Below are positions 58,730 through 64,000 of a stretch of DNA of 64,000 nucleotides, piece by piece. The position numbers and the translations under genes are program-made. Position 1 is the first letter of the stretch; each line of letters starts with the position of its first letter. The notes under the pieces are model-generated. The model did no database searches and had not been told where the DNA came from. It worked only from the letters and a program-made list of their open reading frames with translations. Source of the DNA: Chloroflexota bacterium (lineage in GTDB: Bacteria > Chloroflexota > UBA11872); contig JAJEDE010000012.1 in NCBI GenBank assembly GCA_022821645.1, positions 1-64,000 on the forward strand, read 5' to 3'.

Positions 58730-60388
58730 GTGACTGGCGCCGATGCCCTGGTCCAGATCCTCAAAGCCGAAGGCGTGAAGCAGGTGTTCTGCTTTCCCTA
58801 CACGCCGGTCATGGAAGCCATGGCCCGCGCCGATCTCCGCATCCTGCTGACCCGGCAGGAACGGGTGGCCGGCAACATGGCCGACGGCGTATCCCGCTCG
58901 ACGAACGGGCGCGAGATCGGCACCTGGACCGTGCAACAGTCGGCCGGCGTGGAAAACGCGTTTGCCGCGATTGCGCACTCCTACACGGACTCGACGCCGG
59001 TGCTGTTCGTGCCCGGCCACCCCGGCATGCCCAAGACCAGCGTCCCGCCGGCCTTCGAAGGCGTGCGGAATTACCAGGCCACCATTCGCCACGGGGCCGT
59101 CGTGGGCTCGGCGGCCGAGGTGCCGCAGCGGGCGCGCATGGCGTTCACGGCCCTGCGGTCGGGCCGTCCCGGACCGGTGATGTTGGAAATGCCGGTGGAG
59201 GTCTGCGCGGAGGAGTTCACCGGGCCGCTCGACTACACGCCGATCCGCCCCGCCCGCTCGGCCGCCGACAGCGGCGCGGTATCGGAAGCCGCGGATCTGT
59301 TGCTACGAGCCGGATCCATCCTCATTTGGGCGGGACAGGGCGTGCTCTACGCCGAAGCTTCAGACGAATTGCAGGAAGTCGCCGAACTGCTGGGCGCACC
59401 CGTCATGTGCACCCTGCAGGGCAAGAGCGCCATTTCCGAGAAGCACGAACTCTCGGCCGGCGTTGGCGCCTACGTGCGGACGGCGATGGCCGCCCACTAC
59501 CTGGAGACGGCGGACACCGTGCTGGTGGTCGGCTCGAGTCTCAGCCGCATGTCGTTCACGCCCGATCTGCCCGAAGGCAAGACCATCATTCACGCCACCA
59601 ACGACTCGGTGGACCTGAACAAGAGCTACGAGACGGCGGTTCCCATTCTCGCCGACGCCAAGCTGTTCCTGCGCCAGCTGGCCGATGAGCTGCGCACGCG
59701 CGTTGGCGATGGTCGCGAAGCCCAGCGCCAGCAGACGGCGGCAGACATCGCCACCATGAAGCGCAACTGGTTCGCGGACTACGCCGGCCACTTCAACGAT
59801 GACTCAGAGCCGATCAACGCCTACCGCATGCTGCGTGAACTCTGGAGTGTGCTGGACCCGGACACGAGCATGCTGACGCACGAGTCCGGCGCGTCGCGCG
59901 ACATCCAGAGCGTGTTCTACCAGTCGACGGTTCCCCGCAGCTATCTCGGTTGGGGACAGTCGTCCCAGCTTGGCTTCTCGATCGGCCTGGCGATGGGCGC
60001 CAAGATCGCCAATCCCGACAAGACCATCGTCAACGTCATGGGCGACGGGGCCGTGGGGATGACGGGCATGGACTGGGAGACGGCGGCACGGGAGAACCTG
60101 CCGATCCTCAGTGTCATCAAGCACGATGCCATTTTCAGCGGCTACGACAAGAACATCCCGGAGTCGATCGAAAAGTTCGGCTCGTCCACGCTGCACGGCG
60201 ACTACGCCGGCGTGGCCGCGGCGCTGGGATGCCACGCGGAGTCGGTGTCCGCTATAGGCGACCTGCGACCGGCGCTTCTGCGCGGCCTGCGCGCGGTAAA
60301 CGACGGACAGCCCGCCGTGGTGGACGTGTCCACCGCCGAAACGCGGGAGTTGTCGATGGCGCCGAAGGCCAGGCTGTACGACCGGTAA
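58730..60388 (+). CDS. Thiamine-pyrophosphate enzyme of the acetolactate synthase family
   Basis: I chose the GTG at 58730 (VTGADALVQILKAEGVKQVF) with GGAAGGA upstream. The 552 residues have the N-terminal PYR domain with the catalytic Glu in LLTRQERVAGNMADG, a central domain with SILIWAGQGVLY, and the C-terminal PP domain with the TPP motif VMGDGAVGMTGMDWETAARE. The family includes acetolactate synthase, glyoxylate carboligase, oxalyl-CoA decarboxylase and sulfoacetaldehyde acetyltransferase. The tail LYDR and the lack of a regulatory-subunit gene argue against a biosynthetic ilvB. The role is probably catabolic. An ABM monooxygenase gene follows. Confidence 0.85.
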   Translation: MTGADALVQILKAEGVKQVFCFPYTPVMEAMARADLRILLTRQERVAGNMADGVSRSTNGREIGTWTVQQSAGVENAFAAIAHSYTDSTPVLFVPGHPGMPKTSVPPAFEGVRNYQATIRHGAVVGSAAEVPQRARMAFTALRSGRPGPVMLEMPVEVCAEEFTGPLDYTPIRPARSAADSGAVSEAADLLLRAGSILIWAGQGVLYAEASDELQEVAELLGAPVMCTLQGKSAISEKHELSAGVGAYVRTAMAAHYLETADTVLVVGSSLSRMSFTPDLPEGKTIIHATNDSVDLNKSYETAVPILADAKLFLRQLADELRTRVGDGREAQRQQTAADIATMKRNWFADYAGHFNDDSEPINAYRMLRELWSVLDPDTSMLTHESGASRDIQSVFYQSTVPRSYLGWGQSSQLGFSIGLAMGAKIANPDKTIVNVMGDGAVGMTGMDWETAARENLPILSVIKHDAIFSGYDKNIPESIEKFGSSTLHGDYAGVAAALGCHAESVSAIGDLRPALLRGLRAVNDGQPAVVDVSTAETRELSMAPKARLYDR

Positions 60389-60528
60389 CTCCGTATTGCG
60401 GCGGCTGTGACGCTTCCGCAGGGCGGCCGACGGGTTGGGATTGCGTGGGTGTTTGGCGGGCCGTGCATGTCTTCGCACCCTAGACTGCCAACGCCGTACA
60501 CGCCTGCCGGCCGTCCTGGAGAGCCGCT

Positions 60529-60852
60529 ATGCCTGAAGTCACCGTGATCGCCACCATCCATCCCAAGCCCGGTCACACCGACGCGCTGATCCGCAAAATG
60601 CAGGACAACGTGCGCAACGTGCACGAGGAGGACGGCTGCCTGCATTACACATATCACCGGGGCATTGACGATCCAGACGCCCTGGTCGTGATCGAGCGCT
60701 GGGAGTCGGAGGAACACCTGGCCGCCCACGCGGCCGCGCCGCACATGAAGGCGTTTGGCGAACTGGCCGCCGAGCACCGGGCCGCTCCGTCGGAGGTGGT
60801 TCGCTACCTGATGGTCGACACCGACGGCGATCCGGAGAAGTCGCACTTCTAA
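60529..60852 (+). CDS. Antibiotic-biosynthesis-monooxygenase (ABM) domain protein, putative quinol monooxygenase
   Basis: The 107 residues start MPEVTVIATIHPKPGHTDAL with GGAGAG upstream. GCLHYTYHRGIDDPDALVVI, ERWESEEHLAAHAAAPHMKA and the following helix are the ABM fold of YgiN-like quinol monooxygenases. Such small dimeric proteins act without cofactor on quinols or have other roles. It is co-directional with the TPP enzyme, 140 bases downstream. Confidence 0.88.
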   Translation: MPEVTVIATIHPKPGHTDALIRKMQDNVRNVHEEDGCLHYTYHRGIDDPDALVVIERWESEEHLAAHAAAPHMKAFGELAAEHRAAPSEVVRYLMVDTDGDPEKSHF

Positions 60853-60902
60853 CCGGCGTATTCAGCCTCGGGCCGGATTCAGGTTCGGCTCGTGCCCCTA
60901 CC

Positions 60903-62204
60903 TCACTTCGGGACTGTCATACCCGCCAGCATCTCGTCGGTGATGAAGCGGCCCAGCCCGAACATCTTGCGGTCCGAATACCAGAGGGTGCGCTGGCCGT
61001 TGTGCTCGGTGAGGCTGGCGTACATGGAAAGCCAAGGGCGATAGAAGGGCGGTACGCCGACGCCGTCGGTGTCGAATAGAAACTTCGGGTCACTGAACCA
61101 TATGGGCTGGTGGGCTCCGGGACGGAACTCGCCCACCGCCAGGAACTGCGGCCGTCTGGCGTTGGTGTTGTCGGTTGGACCTCCAGCCCCGTGACCCCAG
61201 CCATCGTGGTTCTGGAGGAATTGCAGGTAGCGGCCATCCCGCAGGCGGTAGAGCGGTGTCGGAGACACCGGGTTTTCCATCGGCGCGCCTCCGTCCTTGA
61301 AGCGCAGAATCTCTGTAGGTCGCCAGGAGTGCCCGTGGTCGTCGGACACCGTGTACCAGATCTGTCCGTTGCGGGTGCGCATGACCGTGAACAGGCGATC
61401 GTCGGGGAGAAGCGCTACCGCCGGTTCCTGGCAGAACGACAGGTCCGGCGGCGCGTCCGGATCGGTTGTGATGGGGACTGAAATGAGCTCTTCGCTGTCC
61501 GGAAGCCAGGTGATCCGCACGTCGCGCGGCTCGGGTCCCTCGTCAATGTTGTCGAAGCGCATGAACTGGCAGCGGCACTCGCTGTTGAAGATCTTGGCCG
61601 TGCCGTCCGCCTTACGCACGACCAGCGGTCGCCCAGCCGCGGCCGAGGACCACTCGGTGTAGCCCACCAGCAGGCGGTCGCGGGCGTCCCGGATCGGCTT
61701 CTGCCACACCAGGGCGTTGGTGCCGACGCTCGGATCGGGGTGGCTCAGGATGGTTCGCCGGTAGGGAATGTCCACGTGGCCGGGCGTCCAGGTGCGGCCG
61801 TCGTCATCGGAGTAGCTGCAGCGCATGAAGCTGGTTGTGTAGTCGGTCCCGACAGCCGCCGCCTTGTTGTAGAAGACGTAGATGCGGCCTGTACGGCTGA
61901 TCACGGGAAATCCGAAGCAGGCCACCTGGCCGTACTTTGGGCCCGGCATATCGAACGCGCCGGGCTCGGACCAGGTGCGGCCACCGTCCTGGCTGCGCGC
62001 GTAGAGCACCGTCTGGTCCGAGGCGTCGGCCTTGGCGCCGTAGGTCCAGACGGCCAGCAGATCGCCCCCCGGCGTCACGTCTACGAGGACGTGATCGACG
62101 GCCTCCACGAATTGCGGCGGCTGCCTGGGCAGGAAGAGAACCAGGTCCGGATTGGTGCGGCGCCAATCGTCGCTGAAGCACTCGTAGTCGCCGGCGACCG
62201 GCAT
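60903..62204 (-). CDS. BNR-repeat/exo-sialidase-like protein
   Basis: The 433 residues contain at least three Asp-box motifs of the SxDxGxTW type: SQDGGRTWSEPG, SDDDGRTWTPGH and SDDHGHSWRPTE. These are typical of six-bladed propeller sialidases and related glycoside hydrolases. GRIYVFYNK and GRYLQFLQNHDGWGHG are further propeller segments. No signal peptide is visible, so it is either intracellular or uses a non-classical route. The catalytic Arg triad cannot be settled by eye, so the substrate may not be sialic acid. Confidence 0.8.
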   Translation of the reverse strand: MPVAGDYECFSDDWRRTNPDLVLFLPRQPPQFVEAVDHVLVDVTPGGDLLAVWTYGAKADASDQTVLYARSQDGGRTWSEPGAFDMPGPKYGQVACFGFPVISRTGRIYVFYNKAAAVGTDYTTSFMRCSYSDDDGRTWTPGHVDIPYRRTILSHPDPSVGTNALVWQKPIRDARDRLLVGYTEWSSAAAGRPLVVRKADGTAKIFNSECRCQFMRFDNIDEGPEPRDVRITWLPDSEELISVPITTDPDAPPDLSFCQEPAVALLPDDRLFTVMRTRNGQIWYTVSDDHGHSWRPTEILRFKDGGAPMENPVSPTPLYRLRDGRYLQFLQNHDGWGHGAGGPTDNTNARRPQFLAVGEFRPGAHQPIWFSDPKFLFDTDGVGVPPFYRPWLSMYASLTEHNGQRTLWYSDRKMFGLGRFITDEMLAGMTVPK

Positions 62205-62298
62205 CGGCGTCCTCGCTTACCGAAGCCCCGGACGCGATCCGACCGGGCAGCGGAAGCGTAGACCGCGGTTCGCCGCCCAGCGAGCCATCCGGACTGAA

Positions 62299-62314
62299 TG
62301 TTTCACGTGAAACA
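62299..62314. promoter_or_regulatory. parS site (ParB/Spo0J binding palindrome), second copy
   Basis: TGTTTCACGTGAAACA again, here inside a longer 22-bp perfect palindrome (GAATGTTTCAC and its complement, 62296-62317). It lies between the sialidase-like gene and tRNA-Sec, 17 bases from the tRNA 3' end. Identical to the site at 14302. Confidence 0.9.
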
Positions 62315-62330
62315 TTCGGAGACATATGGG

Positions 62331-62425
62331 CGGAGGTGCATGGGAGTCGAACCCACCTGGAACGCTCACCAGCGCCCCACAACGGTTTTGAAGACCGCGA
62401 GGACCACCCGGCCCCGTCCACCTCC
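62331..62425 (-). tRNA. selC: tRNA-Sec (anticodon UCA)
   Basis: On the minus strand a 95-base molecule folds as a bacterial selenocysteine tRNA. The acceptor strands are GGAGGTGG and GCACCTCC (7 good pairs plus a G-G mismatch at the eighth), with discriminator G. A 6-bp D stem GGGGCC/GGTCCT closes a 4-base loop. The anticodon arm GCGGT-CTTCAAA-ACCGT carries TCA. The long variable arm has an 8-bp stem GGGGCGCT/AGCGTTCC. The T arm is GTGGG-TTCGACT-CCCAT. Length and arm sizes equal E. coli selC. CCA is not encoded (CCC follows). Confidence 0.95.
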
Positions 62426-62675
62426 GCGTTCACGCTAGCAGGTCTGGCGGGTTTACTCGGGACGTTGGGGACACGAGCCCGATCATGCGCGAACGCGCAA
62501 CGCTCGTGGAGTGCGCGATGTCCCGGCGAGCGCATCAGTGAGCAGTCCTCGTGCTCTCGATCGGCATCATCGAGCTATGGCCCAAGACAGGCCGCCACAG
62601 ACGCTGTTTGCGCTGAGACGTTTGTCAGCGACGAGCGGTCAAGGTAAGGTGTTTCGTTATGGAATAGTCTTAAGA

Positions 62676-64000
62676 TGAAGGGCGTGGGCAAGATGTCACG
62701 AACGATGACGCGTCGCCGTCTGCTTGCCGGATCCGTGGGTGCCTTTGGGGCCACCGTACTGGCGGCCTGTGGCGAAACCCAGGTCGTTGAGGTGGAGAAG
62801 ATCGTTACCCAGGAAGTGATCAAGGAAGTTCCGGTCGAGAAGATCGTGACGCAGACGCAGATCAAGGAAGTCCAGGTCGAGAAGATCGTGACGCAGACGC
62901 AAATCAAGGAAGTCCAGGTGGACCGGGTCGTAACCCAGGTCGTCGAGAAGGTCGTTGAGGCGCCACCAGCGGCCCGCACGGTGAAGTTTAATTTTGAGAC
63001 TGACCATACGTCCGGTCCTCGAGGCAAGTCGACGCAGTGGGCGATTGATCGCTACAACCAGATCAAGCCGAACACGATCGTCAAGTTCATTGCGCAACCG
63101 GACCAGTTCACTGAGAAAATCAATATTCAGGCGGTGGCCGGCACTCTTTCCGAAATCAGTCTGCTCAGCGACAGGGTGTTCCAGCAGTGGGTTGACGCCG
63201 GAACGTGGCTGCAGATCAACGATCTCCTGGCCAAGAATCCTGATTTCACGCCCGCCGAGTACCACTTCTCAGGCGAGGTGTATACGGACAATAAGGAGCC
63301 GCCCGGCCCGCTGCCCTACGACGACACGATGCGCGGACCGCAATACGGGATGCCCTATCAGGGCGCTGGAATCGCGGCATTCATCTACAACGTCGATCTC
63401 CTGGATGCCGCAGGTGTTCCGGCGCCCACGGATGGCTGGTCCTACGACGACATGCTCGAGGGCGCCATGCAGGTCCGTGATCAGGAGACGGGCGTCTGGG
63501 GACTCAACTCCGGGATCCTTGGCATGCAGCACCAGTGTTGGGGTTTTAACGGGCTCCAGAAGTACATCGTGGGCCCGGAGGGACACCTGGTCCTGGGCAA
63601 CTTCCAAGGCGCCGGGAGAGAGTCGCTCCAGCGAGCCTATGACTACATCCACACCTACGATGTGCAGTTCAGATCGGAGTTGCGCCAGGAGATTGGCGGC
63701 GAATACGGCAACCCGTTCAATGCGGGGTTGCAAGGCTTCGACCACGGACGGGGCCGCAGCACGGGCTTCAACCTGACCCGGATTGGGGATCGGTTCCGCT
63801 GGGCGCAGGCCCCGAAACCGCGTGGGCCGCACCCAACGTCAACGGGCGACAACGAGTACGTCGATCAGCCGCATATCGTGGCCTCCACGGCCACGCTTAC
63901 AGGCACCGAAGAGCAGGTGGTTGATTTCGCGATCTTCATGGCAGGTCCTGAGGTCCAGGGTCGCAACGGCATTGACCGAGGCTTTTATCCTTGTCGGCGC
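62676..64000 (+). CDS. Tat-exported lipoprotein, ABC transporter solute-binding protein (3' end beyond window)
   Basis: The ATG at 62676 starts MKGVGKMSRTMTRRRLLAGS, a Tat motif (TRRRLLAG), then a hydrophobic stretch and the lipobox LAAC. A start at MSRTMTRRR (62694) is also possible. Next is a repeat linker (EKIVTQxxIKEV units, residues about 38-90) and the substrate-binding domain from VKFNFETDHTSGP on, with WAIDRYNQIKPN, YNVDLLDAAGVPAPTDGWSY and a family 1-like (sugar) layout. 441 codons are visible without a stop. It probably binds a sugar or similar solute for an ABC importer whose permeases would follow to the right. Confidence 0.9.
62834..62917 (+). repeat. Two tandem 42-bp units in the solute-binding protein linker
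   Basis: The unit gtcgagaagatcgtgacg... of 42 bases at 62834-62875 is repeated at 62876-62917 with one change. It encodes VEKIVTQTQIKEVQ twice. A related, more diverged unit (VEKIVTQEVIKEVP) precedes it. The linker length may vary between strains. Confidence 0.85.

Noticed and set aside
1..64000. CRISPR arrays, insertion sequences or a prophage
   Set aside because: No regularly spaced repeats, transposase or integrase frames, or phage structural genes were seen in the window.

Overview
The window is a high-GC bacterial chromosome segment, densely packed with genes on both strands. My best guess is a Chloroflexota bacterium of the Dehalococcoidia/SAR202 kind. The reasons are two Tat-dependent lipoprotein solute-binding proteins (one with EKIVTQ-type repeat linkers), many catabolic accessory enzymes (PhyH dioxygenase, Gfo/Idh/MocA, Ldh2, sialidase-like, TPP enzyme), an SHMT-GcvT fusion and a selenocysteine trait. 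There is no rRNA or ribosomal-protein marker here, so the placement is inference.

Layout. 0-0.75 kb: start of a Tat lipoprotein running off the left edge, plus a decayed copy of it. 0.9-3.8 kb: a small acidic protein, an XRE/zinc-ribbon regulator, a LysM protein and UDP-glucose dehydrogenase. 3.86-8.2 kb: four paralogous six-helix membrane proteins (DUF4328-like) ending in a RanBP2-type zinc finger; the third is cut by a TGA and its finger is decaying. 8.2-10.9 kb: an RCK remnant, an ArsA/Get3-type ATPase and selD, which is itself a selenoprotein (in-frame TGA at codon 19). 11-16 kb: a secreted HELRH protein, tyrS, a GNAT, a parS site, tag and an Ldh2-type dehydrogenase. 16-24 kb: a giant GlyA-GcvT fusion, a sulfite-oxidase-like protein, a class A beta-lactamase-like secreted enzyme and a GEVED-like lipoprotein. 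24-24.6 kb: an extremely G-rich non-coding tract.

24.6-33 kb is a defence island: a beta-class type III-like methyltransferase with an AT-rich recognition segment, a DUF4145 protein, a MntA-HepT pair with a broken MntA motif, a type III-like Res subunit and three very small membrane proteins. 33-35.4 kb holds pterin/7-deazaguanine genes (QueD, a pteridine-reductase-like SDR, a QueC-like protein). 35.5-49.2 kb is mostly housekeeping: mrp, apt, fmdB-like, a duplicated coiled-coil gene, DinG-like helicase, a metal-site-less LmbE, obgE, thrS, SDR, surE, M32 peptidase and an Eis-like acetyltransferase. 49.4-52.5 kb is a translationally coupled three-gene set (TIM-barrel isomerase, Gfo/Idh/MocA, class V aminotransferase) with extreme C-ending codon use. 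52.5-56.1 kb is the riboflavin operon ribD-ribE-ribBA-ribH behind an FMN riboswitch. 56.2-64 kb carries coaE, PhyH, a TPP enzyme, an ABM monooxygenase, a BNR/sialidase-like protein, a second parS, tRNA-Sec, and a Tat lipoprotein solute-binding protein running off the right edge.

Themes. The selenium trait (selD with Sec, tRNA-Sec) and two perfect parS sites 48 kb apart are the firmest notable signals. The plus strand looks C-rich at about 1-20 kb, G-rich at about 24-49 kb and C-rich again after 49.3 kb, whichever strand the genes are on; this suggests a block inversion or another structural event. Several enzymes keep their fold but have lost key residues (the RibB half of RibBA, LmbE, MntA, the PP-loop of the QueC-like protein). 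No CRISPR array, insertion sequence or complete prophage was seen.
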